Shown here in pieces: positions 38,349 to 51,019 of a stretch of 64,000 nucleotides of DNA (positions within the stretch are counted from its first letter, which is position 1; the number at the start of each line of letters is the position of its first letter). The notes under the pieces were generated by a model, which did not search any database, was not told the DNA's origin, and saw only the letters and a program-made list of their open reading frames with translations. The position numbers and the translations under genes were made by a program. Source of the stretch: Vanilla planifolia (taxonomy: Eukaryota; Streptophyta; Magnoliopsida; Asparagales; Orchidaceae); NCBI GenBank assembly GCA_023846275.1, contig CM043877.1, positions 12,631,107 through 12,695,106 of the forward strand, given 5' to 3'.

Positions 38349-41300
38349 CTACGTTTTGCCGGCGGTGACGCCGCTTTCCAACCCTTGAGAGCTCTTCGAC
38401 GATCCAAACAAGTGGAGCTTCCGCCCAATCTTCCTCGACATAGAAAGCACGGCCTTGGCGGAGTTGGGCTTGTCGAGGTCGCCGTCTCTCACGCCGGCGC
38501 GACCCCTCTCGAGGTCGCTCAGCCGCGCGCGCATCCTCCCCAGCTCGACCTTCAGCTCGCGGTTCTCTCGCCTCAGGGAGGCATACGCGTCCCGTGGGGA
38601 CGTGGGGGAGCCGTGCGCGTTGCGACGAGAGGGATGCGAAGTCTTGGTGTCGGCGTCGAAGGTGGAGAAACCCAGGGCGCTTCGGAGCCGGAGCTGCTCC
38701 ATGTAGAGCACCTGGACGGTGGCCTGGAGAGGGAGGCGCTCGTTCTGAGCGGCGTGGCCGCTGGCTTCCAAGGAGAGCTTCTGGAAGTCGATCACTTTGC
38801 ACAGCCTTCTTCTTTCCGAATCTGAGAGCTCTTGGTGAGCCTGGAAATGGTTCAAATGCACGAATAGATAGATCACACATGCCTTTTGGAAAGACAAGCG
38901 CTTATTGACCAAGGGAACAAAAGATTCAGGCTTTCTTTATGAATCCTTTGTGAGTCTAAAAAAAAAAGAGATCTTTTTCTATGCCAATAATGTTATATAT
39001 CCTAAAAATTCATGATGGTAGTCTTTGCATTTGTGGGTAATCTTCAAAGGCATATTGAAGAAATGGAACCAAGCCATTTAGAGCATAAAGCAGTGAATTT
39101 AGAAAAAAATTTGAGGCTAAAGAAATTACTTAGTCATATTTAAATTCAAATTATGATCAATTGCTTTAAAACAAAAAAATATCATAAAAAAAAATGAATG
39201 AACACTACAAAAAAAAACTATTCATATGATAACAATTAGAAGAACAATGGAATGCATGAAAATGTATAAACAAATGGAATTCATAGAATACATCCAATAT
39301 GTATAATAGATAAAAAAACTTTGTAACATTGAATACATAGATATGGTTATGATATAGCAAAACAAAATAGAATACAAGAAACAAATAGAGATCTCAGTAA
39401 ATAGTACTTAATCATTTCAATTAATTCCAAGCATCTCAAAGACACTATTCGATTGTGATGTCGCAATTGAGATATGTCACTAATTGATGAACTTTGAATA
39501 TGACAAGGTTATGTTAGTTAGATGTACACTATAATTTTTTCACAATTTTTCATTTTATGAATTGAAAAATATGCAATTTAGAGTGTTGGGAAATTGAGTG
39601 TATTAAGATTGTTGGAGCAAACGTAAACTAATAATGTGAAAACAAGTATAATGTCAAGCTTTAGATATCACACTCAAGATTAAAGGAAATAATAGAATAA
39701 TAAGTTCAACAACTTTATGTTCTAACCAACCAAAATGCCACCAAACAATTGAACTTAGTAATTTTTGTTAAATGCTAGGAGCCAAGTTGTTCGACGACAC
39801 CTATTTGAAGAGAGACCACGTACCATCAATGAAGCAATAAATGGGAACATTAAATGTCATCATCTAGGTTTTATTGGCTTAAATAAGTTCAGTAAGTTGT
39901 TTCCTAAGTTTATGAATAGTTTGTTGAGGATCGACTTTATATTTGGACTTAAATATTAAGTTTATTTCAATTAATTTAACATGCAAAGGCATCTTTAACA
40001 AAAAAAAAAAGTATTAGACTAGATTTAAAAGATATATGGTTGAGCATTATTCTAAAAACATTGATATTTAAATCAAAATACTATCAAGATGTCAATATGA
40101 TATAAAACTTGTTGATATTATTTATTATTTGCTCAATCCTATCCAAATATTTTTTAGTCTTATTTTTAAAATTAAGATTACCAATGTTGAGATTTTGTTC
40201 AAATTTGGGTAAATTTGGTGACAGTTATAAATTTTTAAAAAGTTATTTAAATACATAATTAAATCAAAGACTTAATATCTTTTAAAAAGTATTATATTAA
40301 ATAAATATATCAAAAAAATCAAACATCACTTAGATATAACTTATTATTTATTGAGCTAAAGAAGAATTATGCAAATCCTATTCTTAATCACCAAAGGCTT
40401 TGGGTGTGTTAGCATGAAAAAAAAGAGCATTAGGTATATTGGTGACAACAAAAAGTACTCAAGATGGCTAGCTAGTGATATAAATAGGAGAAATTGCAAC
40501 ATGCTAATAAGTCATATCATACTCTTAGGTGTTTTTCTTGCTCCATGGATATCTTTCATTTGAACTAAAAATAAGCTCAATCAACAAGAATGTGTACAAT
40601 TTATATGGGAGATCTTACCATTGAGATGATTCATCAATCTAAGACAAAGAGAAAGATCTATTGATTTTCTTTAGTTAATCAATTTAACCAATGATTTGTT
40701 ATTGGTGCAGATAGGAACAAACATTTTGAAAGCACAAGACCTTTAGTACGTCACTTGTTGAAGGAACTTACTTTTAGATAAATGTCAACTGCACGATAGA
40801 GACCATCATCGGTTGCACGAGCAAATCCTGGTAAGATGTCGACGATTGCAATGAAATTGGCAAGCTTGAGGTTTGCATCAGGAGCAATCTCAGCAAGATA
40901 GTTGTCCACAAGATTTGCAACTTTAACAAGCGAACTCTGAGAGGAATGATTAAGAGAATCAGAACCATAGCCCGAGTCATCATCCTCACTATCATCTTGC
41001 TGTGAAAAAACTACAAGGATCCTGTGAACAGTGTCAACATCAAATAATGTATCTCCAGCATGTTGAAAAGAAGGTATTAAAAGATCATCCAGTGTTGCCA
41101 TTTCAAGCTGGGAGCCAACTCTCCTCTCAAGAGTTAAACGACAGGACATTGTGCAGTCAAACATCATTGCTGATCTTAAGAGCCCAAATAGAAATCCAAT
41201 TTGAACAGCATGCTTTTCTGCAGGCAAAAGACTAACAATGCTCTCAATCACCAATCTTCCTTCACAGGCAAAAGAATTAGAAACTGGCTCAACTTTTGGA

Positions 41301-44300
41301 TCGATCAGTATGTTCCATATATTTGGTTCCTTTTTGAAATATTTTTCTGCAAAATGGACAAGTGATGCACCAATGCTCTCAGGACGAACTCCTCGACATT
41401 TCATGGCTTCAATGACCCTCTGATAGAAATCAACCCGAAGAATTGAGAGATCCTCAAGCCACCAATCTCCACTGTTTTTTGCTTGCTTGCTCATGTGTAG
41501 CCTACCTGAACTGCTGTATTCTAATCTTGAGAAACTTGAGGCTATCTGCTCAGCACACGCCTTTGACACAATTGCATCTATGCATCTGCCAACTATTTTC
41601 AAGTCCTCAGAAAGTGGAAGTAAGTTCTCACATTGATGCAAAACTTCAACCGACATCTCAAGGCTTTTGCAGACAACACCTTCAATGAAAGTTTCTAGGC
41701 GAGAAGCCAGGCTTTCGACAGCATACTGATCAGTCATCTCAAGGTACTCAGATACACACCGTAGTTGAGCAACATTAGTAGTTGTTATCTCGAAATTAAC
41801 TCCATAGCAGAACTTTGCAGCAAGTTCGAATGCCTCTGTAGTACCTGGAAAATTAAGCAATTCTAATTTCAAGATATCAGTATCCCTGTGGTCTGCTGCT
41901 AACTTTCTAATTCGCCCACTTCGAGAGACAAGAGGAAACTACACGACAGATAAAGAGAATGTTAGGGTTTTATATCCAACCATCCAAACATAGAAAGGAA
42001 GTTAACATAGCACCCAACTGCATTGAAAGAATGGCATCCAAAATCACTCCAAAATGTAAGATTAAACAAAGTGGCATTCTTCCAGTCATTATGGATGCTT
42101 TCAATTGAAGTACAACCAATATATACTCATGCAATGATGCACTTTACCTATGTTGTCCATGAATTTTATCTTTATATATGATACTACGCATAGGAGAGAA
42201 TCATAAAACCTGTTAACATAGTACCTAAGAATAGAAATGTTTCTGAGTATCAGTCATGGTAAGGTCATTTCTTACCATCCAATTTAACCTTCCAAACTGA
42301 TAGAAGAGAACTTGAAGTCTTTACTACTCCATCATGAATTCACACCGCACCCTAAGGAGCAAAGTTTCTTTGCACCTAATGGATAGTTGGATAGAAGGGA
42401 AAAAATGGTACCTTGTGTAATGAGAAGCATGTCCCGTTCACATGTATTATGATATCAGTAGGAACATCCAGACATTTCCTATTGCAAACTTCATGTGTCA
42501 GTATCATACATGAAAAGTGTAATCATAAATCTGAAGTAGGAATAAGCATAAGCAAATGATCAACAGATTCAATAGTTCGGTACTGATACCAGTACAAGGC
42601 AATGCAAATACAATGGAACTTGAAGCATATTTCAACAGCTAATATTTCATTAAAAGGATAAACAAAGAAAGGTTATGCAGCAGAATTAAGCTGAAATATT
42701 CACATTCACCTCATTGAGTCTGAAAGCAAGTAGTAAAGGGGAATCCTAATCCTTAAACCACCTGGCTAGGCTCATTAAACAGCCTGTTAGATATGCCTCC
42801 AAAGAGTGTTATTACATAAATGCATTACAATAACAACTCACGGAACTTGATGAAATGGAGATTCAAACTTTCAGAATGACTTTTACTTTTATAGACAAGA
42901 AATGTATTCGGCCACAGATTTCATCATCTAGCTTTAAGTAAATCATACTTCTTGTGGTGGGGGTGCTCTATGGCTACATTGAAATTCAAATGAATCCTTC
43001 CTACAAAGTTTTTTAATGATCATGACAAGTTAACCAAATATTGGTAGCTGCACAATTGTTTAAAGAACAAAAAAATTATAAAACAGGCAAAACATGCTAA
43101 GTTGGTAAGTAATGTTGATTTACATGGCATCTAATCTTAGTGAATATGAGTCATTACATCTTTTTGTAACTTGCTTGGCTGAAAAGTTTTGCCAAGTGTT
43201 TTGAATAAAACATCTAACCAGAGTATATACAAGTTTCGACTTAAAACATCTAACAAGAGTATTTGGCAATCTATTTGGCTGAAAAATTTTGGCAAGTGAT
43301 TTTAAATGGTCAAGTGGGTGAAGGAACTTAAATGTGGTAGAAGTATGAGGTTTAAATACAAATAATTACATTAATGTGACAAACATGTGACAACGAAGAT
43401 TGGGTGAGTTTATATATGTCAGTAAAGGTAAAATTGTTATAAATATTAATCTCACAAATTGGTGTTACTTATATAAATCTCTTATGTAATTATGGTTTAT
43501 TGATATTAAGTGTTCATTATCCTCATAGTCTATATGCATTTTTTTTTTGTTTTTTTTAATTTTTCATTGTAACACCTATGGTTTACAATTACCGTTTAAA
43601 TATGAATCAAACAATCAACTTTCTCTATGCCTGTACTTGAAATAGATACTCCAATCTTCTCATAGCTACATCAATGTCTAATTCACACTTTTATACACAA
43701 TCACTCTTTTATAATAGCATCTTCATGTCAACAATACCAATCATATTCATATGCTTATATATTATAGGACTTTGACATTATTAATCTTACTATAATTCTA
43801 TAAGACTAAATTAAATATACTTGATTCTAATTTTCTTCTATAACATTCCATATGCATTCCTCAAATTTATCCATCCTATTTGGATTCTATTGATAACTTC
43901 AATTACAATCTATACAATAGATTAGAGATGTATAAATTGTTAACATATTAAAAATACTTGAGTCACCAAATAACATTGCTATAACATTTAGATTTCTACC
44001 TTATTAACACTTCATTAATTTGTAATATTTCATTTTATACAATAGAAGCTCTTGCATTCAAAGTTATTCTCCATGACTTAGCTCCTTCTTCATCTTATCT
44101 ATTAAAGGATATCACCACTAAGCAATATATGTCATTCTTGAATGTCATTAGTAAAAACATCAATAACTAATAAAAAACCATTAAAACATATAGCTGAACC
44201 AGTATTCAAAATCATAGACAACTCCACTGTCAATCCTTGCTACATATGATCAAATGTAACTACTTCAATGTTCAAAGCTCATATATTTAATGACTTCAAC

Positions 44301-47300
44301 ATAAGCAATACAAAACCCTTTCTTGTCAATGTCACTTTTCTTGGGATTTAATTTAAGATATACTAGTATCATGTAATAATCTATGTTGAATCATCCACTC
44401 TTACGAATTCACAATGTGATTCAACAAATTAATTCCTTATTAGTATATTTCTCAATATCTACTTGGTTCTTATAACTTCATATCCCAATTTATTTTTCCT
44501 TTGAATAGAAGCCTTTACAAAAATGGTTTCCATCACAAGACTTGGAGTCACATGATGCATACTCTTTGGCAAGCCTAAGATTGTAAAGAACTCCTCATTA
44601 TCTTCTAACCACAAATAACCTTAGAGAAGGAAATATAGAAGCTTTTTAGCACAAAAAGTTTTTTAGCAAAGGACAACCTAGAAAAAGCATACCTTAGAGA
44701 AGAAGATATGAAGGATAGTGTTGAAAAAAAAAAATGAAGGAATAGGAAGATGGTGAGAAAAATAGTTTTTATTTCTCAACTATTTCACATCTAACTTTCA
44801 TGTCCCATAAGGATTTTATTGTAGCCTATTTATAGACCTCGAAAGATATCATCTTTTAAAAAATTATGATCTTTAGAAGATAAGCATGACCCCTATCCAT
44901 GCTTATCTTATCTTAAATGACTAAATATATATAATCTTTACAAGATATGATATTTAAAAGATAAATATTACTCTTATGGATATAATTTTTGCTTATCTTA
45001 AAATATTATGTATAAAAATTGAATTAAGCCATACCTTTAATACTCCCCCTTCATTCAATTTTTTTTTGATATGCCAAGGTTTAGGTTGAAGTCTTTCACC
45101 ACTACCATTGCCTTGTATTTTTTAACTGATTTGCTTGAATTCAATTTCGTCTTGTATATCCATTTGACTCTGATTATTTCACGATCTTTCAATCAACATA
45201 TCAACTTTCAAGTATTATTTTTCTCAATCATGTAGATTTTATCTTTTATAGCTTTTACCAAATTCTTTTGTTTCTTAGCTTCTTCAAAGCCTTGTGATTC
45301 AACTAGCAAGAAATTACATGATTCATAAATTTCTATTAAATCTCTTACTTAATCTTCTAGCTCTCAAGTATTATTTTTCTCAATCATGTAGATTTTATCC
45401 TCTATAGTTTTTATCCAATTCTTTTGATCCTTGGCTTCTTTAAAGCTTTTTGGTTCAACTAACAAGAAATTATATGACTCATAAAATTTCTATTAGATTT
45501 TTTACACGTCTTGAAGTTGACTACAATATAGTTGAATCTTCTTTAAAAATTGAACTAAGACTTAGGCTTAATCCTATATTAGAAGGAGATTTCAAATTTG
45601 ATTCAATATGATTTGGAGCATCATCCTGCTCCCTTGGCTTGATCACTAGATTCTTCGGTTGATCCAGTGAGATAACAGTTGATACTGGTCAATTTTCCTT
45701 CATCTTTTCTTCTTCCTAATTCCAGGAAGCCTTCTCATCGAACTCTACTAATTATGAACTTTTCTTTTCTCCAAATCACACAGTTGATACCCCTTGTGTC
45801 ATCAACATAGCCTATAAATATGCAAAGCTTGCTTTTATATCAATCTTTTATTTTTCTTTTGGCTAATACATGAACAAATACTACCAAACACTTTCATGTG
45901 GCTGATCTCTGGTTTGATACCACTCCAAGCTTCAATTGGAGTTCGATTTGGAACCACCATTGTCAAACTTTGGTTCTAAATATAAATCGTCGTACTAAAA
46001 ACTTCTAGCCAAAATGAGTAAGCATACCTTTCTTCTTGAGCATTACCGTCTCCACAACTGTTTTCTCTCAACAACGCCGTTTTGTTGAGTAGTTTATATT
46101 GCTATCAGCTATCTCTGAATGCAATATTCTTCACAAAAAACAATCAAATTGTTTGAAGTAAATTCATCGCCTCGATCACTTCATAGTACCTTAATTTTAC
46201 GATCATTTTGATATTCAATTATGTCCTTGAATTTCTTGAATATATTAAAAGTCTCCGTCTTTTCTTTAAAAAATATACCCATATCATTATTGTATAATTA
46301 TCTATAACAATTAGAAAGTATTAGTTTTGACATTGTGACTGCATTTGCATGTTCCCACATATGTCGATATAAATTAGCTCTAGAGGTGCACATGCTTGCT
46401 TTGCTCATTGAGTAAAAAAAGATGCTCTATGTTGTTTGCTAAAAAACATCCTTCATAGATGTTTGACTTTATGTTAATAAATAATAATCTCTTGACCATG
46501 TCTTTAACCCTTAATAGCTTCAATGTTTGATAATTGAGATGTCCAAACCTTTTATCCCATAAGTCAAAGTTGTCAACTAATGCAAATTGTGAAGCATAAA
46601 TAATTTGGATTTTTTGAAACTATCCATATCCACTTTTGCTAGAACATAATTTTTATTTTTGCAATCAACTATTGTGCAACCACCATCTTTAAAGTAAATA
46701 GTATACCCATTTTGTATTAATTGTCTGATGCTTAATAGATTTTTCTTTAAATAAAAAACAAATGACACATCATGGATAAACCTTGGTCCCACTTTAGTTT
46801 GCACTTCAATGCTTTCTTTACCTTTAGCTTAAACCATAGAACCATTTGCCATGTGTACCTTGGTTTCATATGACGTATTCATGTCATAAAATATTTTCTC
46901 ATTACTAGTCATATGATTTGTACAACCATTATCCAAATATCAAATATCATATTTCTCTTTTTTTGTGAAGTGGCAAGCATATAAAATATTATTTGGATTT
47001 TCTTTTTTTCAATGAAATTTGCCTGATTGATACATTGAGATCTATATTTTCTTCCAATATGACTATACTTCTTGCTCTTATTGTACTAATTTTTTTCAGC
47101 ATTTAAATATACTCTAATTTTACTTTTTGCATATGTCATACTATAGATTTGAATTACTTAAACTTGATACTCCAGAGTCATCTAATTGCTTCTGAGCATC
47201 TTGTCTTAGACAACTTTTTCTCTGATGCTCTTCTCAACTCTTCGAGTTTAAATTCAACTTGGATGAGAGCACTTTCATTTGAATTTCCCTTGTGATGCAA

Positions 47301-49664
47301 CTTTATCTCTCTAGGAAAATTTCTTTATTCTTCTATTACAACAACAATATATTCATACTTTTTAGGTAAGATAATTAAATTTTTTCAACCATCTTTTGGT
47401 CAAAGATATCTTCATCATTGGTTTGCATTTCGTTCATGATCTCAATAAACTTTGAGAAATACTCTTTTATTTTATTTTATTTCTTCAATTGTAAATTTTA
47501 AAATTGTATTCACAAGGTTTGTAACTTTACTGCAATCACCATTGCGGATCTTTGAAATTCCTCTTGCAATATATCTCATGCTGGTTTTGATTTAGTTGCA
47601 CCAATAATTCGTGAAAACAAACTCTCTATAATACCCTATTAAATCATAAACAATGTCCAACATCTTTCATCTGATCTTCTACAAGAGTTTTTTTTTTGCT
47701 CCTACATTAGTTATTCCTCCCATACATTTTTTATGTAGCATTTATCAACAACATCTCACAATTCTTGTGAAAGTAGCAATGTTCGCATCTTAATCTTCCA
47801 CATATCATAATTTTCTCCTACAAATATGGAAACCATTGACCATACCAAACATGCGCCAACACCAGAAGCCATTGACTTTAGATGCTTTTTCAAACGAACG
47901 TAATTTCACTACTTCACTAATGCCCGTACTTGAACTTGGCACTTTAATATCAATTATTGAAAAAAATTGGAGTAGAAAGATGGATAGAAAAAATAGTTTT
48001 TATTACTATTTTACATCTGAATTCTATCTAATTTTTATGTCCCATAGGGATTACATTGTAGTCTATTTATAAACTTTGAAATATATTATCTTTTAAGAAG
48101 ATATGTTCTTTAGAAGATAAACATGACCCATAACTATGCTTATCTTATCTTAAATGGCTAAATATATATAATCTTTACAAGATTTGATATTTAAAAGATA
48201 ATCATTTCCATTGTGGATAAAAGATATACTTATCTCATCTCAAACTACTAAGTATAAAAATTAGATTATGACATTTTTAATAGATAAAAATTATGATGAC
48301 AAGTTAGAAATACATTCATATTTTACTTCAATAGAGAGCTAAGATTGAAGATAGTTTAATGTTTCACAAGTTTATCAGAATAAGAGAGAAATCATCTATG
48401 ATTGACATTGACAACAATAGTCTCATCAACACCATATGCACAAACATTGCATCTCATCAAAAACCTAGCTTGTGGGCTAGATCGTTAACAAGTTTTCCAT
48501 AATGATCTACACATGCAATTTTAATTACGCCATCTATTATTCCAGATTCTTCAACTAACCTTTCACTTCATTTTCTATGGTAGATGTTTCTCTAAACTTT
48601 TCATTTTTGTGAGTACACCTCCACATTTACGGTCTTTGCCGTTCCCACAAAGAATGAAAGGCTCAAATAAAAATAATGAGTTATCCTCTCAACTCTCAAT
48701 TACTTACCACTTCAATGAATTGTTAGAAACAAAATTGCTTAGAACATCAAAATTCATTGGAATTGAATAGCATTGGTGACCACTTAAGTTTTTTATTACC
48801 AATGATTAGCTAAGCAAATCGGTGGAAGAAAACTAATTTGGAATTTTTCAAGTAGTTTCCAATTCAATTTAGCTACCAAATGGTTTAAATAGACTCACCA
48901 ATAGTTTTTAATCCCAATTGGGCTTAAGGCAATTGAGATGAACTTCATACTTGAGCCTTCTACGCTTGGGTTGATGACTTGGATGATCTCCAAGTCCTAT
49001 TGCATTCCATTGATAGCATCGAGAGTTATCATGGTCTCAAGGGGATAAATGACCTCAAGCTAAAAATGTTTCAAGGGGGTATATGACATTGGAATGCAAT
49101 AGTCTCGAGAGAGTATGTCCCTAGAGCTACAGTAGTTTCAAGAGCACTTATTCATTGAGAGAATATTTTAAGTCTCCATAACAGGGATGCGAGGGATAAG
49201 ACTGTCAACAGATGATCCCCTGATCACTCTTTCAGTCATTTCAGAAGGCTATCCCTTGAAAAATCCAAGACATAGTACCAACCACAGAGATGGCGACTCA
49301 AATGTTCAATCCGTTTGTTTCCTTGCTCATAATGTTTCATATACAGCGTTTACTTTTCACCTTCCTCATCCATAACTTTACTTCTTTTGATAATCACTAC
49401 TCCTTTTCATGCAATTTTATTCCAAAAGAATCACATTTTGTTGGTTATCACTCCACAAATGCATTCTGAATAACACATCCTAAGTTCACTCCAAAGATTA
49501 GCACCAAGGTGGTATTCGCACCCAAATATTTTACGATCGACTTCCTACAACTAACTCAAATTACAAAACAAACCAGAAAAACACTGAGAAATCACAACAT
49601 CTCACCACTGGTCGAGCCGCCGCCTGTTCGATGGAGAGTACAGAGCAATAGCACCTCGGTCCAT
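38349..49664 (-). CDS. BTB/POZ and NPH3 domain protein (NRL family)
   Basis: Four coding exons: 49606-49664, 42412-42478, 40772-41938 and 38349-38840, giving 594 residues. All junctions are GT-AG and phases match (CAG TG / G AAA; AAG / TTT; AAA / GCT). The BTB domain covers about 24-122 (DVPTDIIIHVNGTCFSLHK / FPLVSRSGRIRKL ... FELAAKFCYGVNFEI). The NPH3 domain runs from DWWLEDLSILRVDFYQRV at 200 to about 485, including KLSLEASGHAAQNERLPLQ. A short coiled coil lies at about 515-545. By family it is a plasma-membrane-associated substrate adaptor for CUL3 ubiquitin ligases, linked to phototropism and auxin transport in NPH3, RPT2 and NPY relatives; which member this is, I cannot say. The first exon is 7.1 kb upstream of the second because a Copia element fills intron 1. 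An alternative start inside an extended exon 2 (ATG at 42505-42507) would give a shorter N-terminus and is less likely. Confidence 0.88.
44719..45042 (-). repeat. 3' LTR of the intronic Copia element
   Basis: 324 bases, read on the minus strand from TATTAAAGG to TTCAACA. It shares with 47955-48282 the promoter-like block ctataaatagg, the repeated aagataagca stretches and aaaaactattttt. The boundary at 44719 is set by the target-site duplication gatag, and that at 45042 by the polypurine tract. Confidence 0.85.
45205..45520 (-). repeat. 156-bp tandem duplication inside the Copia reverse-transcriptase start
   Basis: agtattatttttctcaatca begins at 45211 and again at 45367. The similarity extends over the whole unit with scattered differences. 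On the minus strand each copy encodes a KIYMIEKNNT-type block, the usual start of a Copia reverse transcriptase. This is an internal duplication within an already decayed element. Confidence 0.75.
47955..48282 (-). repeat. 5' LTR of the intronic Copia element
   Basis: 328 bases, the partner of 44719-45042. The inner edge is fixed by the primer-binding-site remnant at 47938-47954. The outer edge is fixed by the duplication gataa at 48283-48287 and by alignment of tattaaaaat with the start of the 3' LTR. Confidence 0.83.
48283..49605. other. Distal part of NRL intron 1
   Basis: Mostly unique-looking intron DNA between the Copia 5' LTR and the first NRL coding exon. The patch at about 48900-49350 is less AT-rich and contains repeated 'tctcaaggggg/tcaaggggg'-like phrases, which may be another decayed element of unknown type. 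I see no gene. Confidence 0.35.
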
Positions 49665-50050
49665 GGCGGTGCTGACGGTTTCAGGTGAGGGAGGGACGAG
49701 ACCACAATGAAGAGCCGGAGCAGCGTCTTTCGAGTAGGCACTGGCGGTGGTTGAGCAATTTGGTCGAACAGATGACGTGCAATGGAGTGAGGTCGGAACA
49801 AAGCGGAGGGAACGGCGAGAAGGTGGAGGTGGGTCATGATGCCATCCACCACCTCCTTTTCTGTCTTTCCTCTTTTACGGCACAGGTAATGGAGTGAAAT
49901 AAGTGGCCCTCGGGTAAAGGGCGACGGTAACAAGGAAAGGCGGAGCACAGGGGAGCAGGGCGATGTATAGCGTAGAGCCCGACGACATTGGGATGGGTGG
50001 CATGAAGCGATGATTGCCACCGAGTGCCCCTTTTAACGGTCACTTTCTGT
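49665..50050 (-). promoter_or_regulatory. GC-rich leader of the NRL gene, with uORF
   Basis: The region is sharply GC-richer than both flanks and continues without interruption into the first NRL coding exon, so I read it as 5' leader and core promoter. It has several ATGs ahead of the main start. One opens a 42-residue frame at complement 49875-50003, beginning MPPIPMSSG and ending before the main ATG at 49662-49664. A longer frame covers the same stretch (complement 49592-50020), but it has no domain and runs past the splice donor. Confidence 0.5.
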
Positions 50051-51019
50051 TTCCGTTACCCTTCCTTTCTCCTCAACCTCACTCACCTTTCAATGCAGCA
50101 ATCGATGTTGGTCAACCAACCTTCTTCATTCTTTTGATATGTAATACGTAGTGTTGGTCTCCTTCTCTTCAGAGTGGAGCTGTACATGAAATACATGATA
50201 TGTTAATTCAAACAAACATTTATTATTTTTAATTTTTATATTTTAATTTATTTATTCATATTTTATGCTCTGTTTATTGAAAAAAAATGATAAAAACTAT
50301 TATTTAGTGGCTTTATCAATGTCTTTTTCTTGTTTGAATGCATGACTTTTTAATTTGGTTAAAAATATTTTTTTAATTTTTGCTATAAAAAATAGTAAAT
50401 AAGTTTTAAAATTTAAAAAAAAAATATATTTTAAAAAATGATAAAATAAATACATAATTGCATTTCACACAAAACTTAACAGCTAAAACCCATGTTTACA
50501 AAGTGCATGCCATAGGAAGGAAGCCTTTAAGGTTCATCTTAAAACCAAGTCACAAAAAGCCTGGCTTCAAATGAACAACACAATCATTGAAATCAATACA
50601 GCTCTATTTGCTAATTCCATTTTTTAAACATTTTATTAAAAAAAACAATCCTTTTCAAACACAAGAACATTAAAATTACAGCAAATAATTTTCATAAAAA
50701 TTATAATTTTCTAAAGTTAAATCAGCAAACTACTATAGAAAAGCTCATTCTGAGTACATTTCATAACAATCACTTAGAATAATTATTGCAATTGAAAAGC
50801 AGTAGGCATCAAATGTCTTCTAAAAACCATCCCAAAGTACCCCAAACCTTCTCAATGACTTCATTTGTCATCATCAAAACAAGCTTAGAAGCTACAAAAA
50901 CAAGGGGAATCCTTTTATGGCTACATTTCATTCTAAAGTTACAAGAAGAATACAGGGATTTGCATTAATAAAAGTAAGGAGAAGGGAAAAAAATAAAAAT
51001 AAAAATAAAAAAAAAATAA
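50051..51019. other. Intergenic DNA between NRL promoter and NUP96 3' end
   Basis: AT-rich. The part next to 51020 should be the NUP96 3' UTR. The stretch around 50470-50990 is less biased and could be transcribed 3' sequence. I see no separate gene. Confidence 0.4.

Larger units (their letters stand above)
44719..48282 (-). mobile_element. Copia retrotransposon with both LTRs, in intron 1 of the NRL gene
   Basis: A 3.56 kb element in the same orientation as its host gene, flanked by 5-bp target-site duplications (gatag at 44714-44718, gataa at 48283-48287; one base differs). In element order it has the 5' LTR 47955-48282, then a primer-binding site 47938-47954 (ttgatattaaagtgcc, a decayed form of the plant initiator-Met tRNA site). 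Next come a gag region at about 47.87-47.2 kb, pre-integrase at about 46.8-46.57 kb (LLSIRQLIQNGYTIYFKDGG), integrase to about 45.9 kb and the start of reverse transcriptase at about 45.5-45.1 kb. The polypurine tract (gaagggggagt) and the 3' LTR 44719-45042 follow. Most of the reverse transcriptase and RNase H region is absent. It is broken many times (well over ten lesions), and the LTRs have diverged, by eye perhaps a fifth of positions, so the insertion is old. Confidence 0.88.

Noticed and set aside
38329-38908. Five alternative frames over the last NRL exon
   Set aside because: GC-rich shadows. Only the frame with KLSLEASGHAAQNERLPLQ continues the NPH3 domain.
42412-42507. ATG at 42505-42507 as the NRL start (MILTHEVCNRKCL...)
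   Set aside because: It is possible, with an in-frame stop upstream, but gives only about 13 residues before the BTB strand. The exon at 49606-49664 joins in phase and gives a family-like N-terminus in a GC-rich promoter context.
49592-50020. 142-codon minus-strand frame as an independent gene
   Set aside because: It begins with GTG, has no domain, crosses the NRL first-exon donor, and is better explained as NRL leader.
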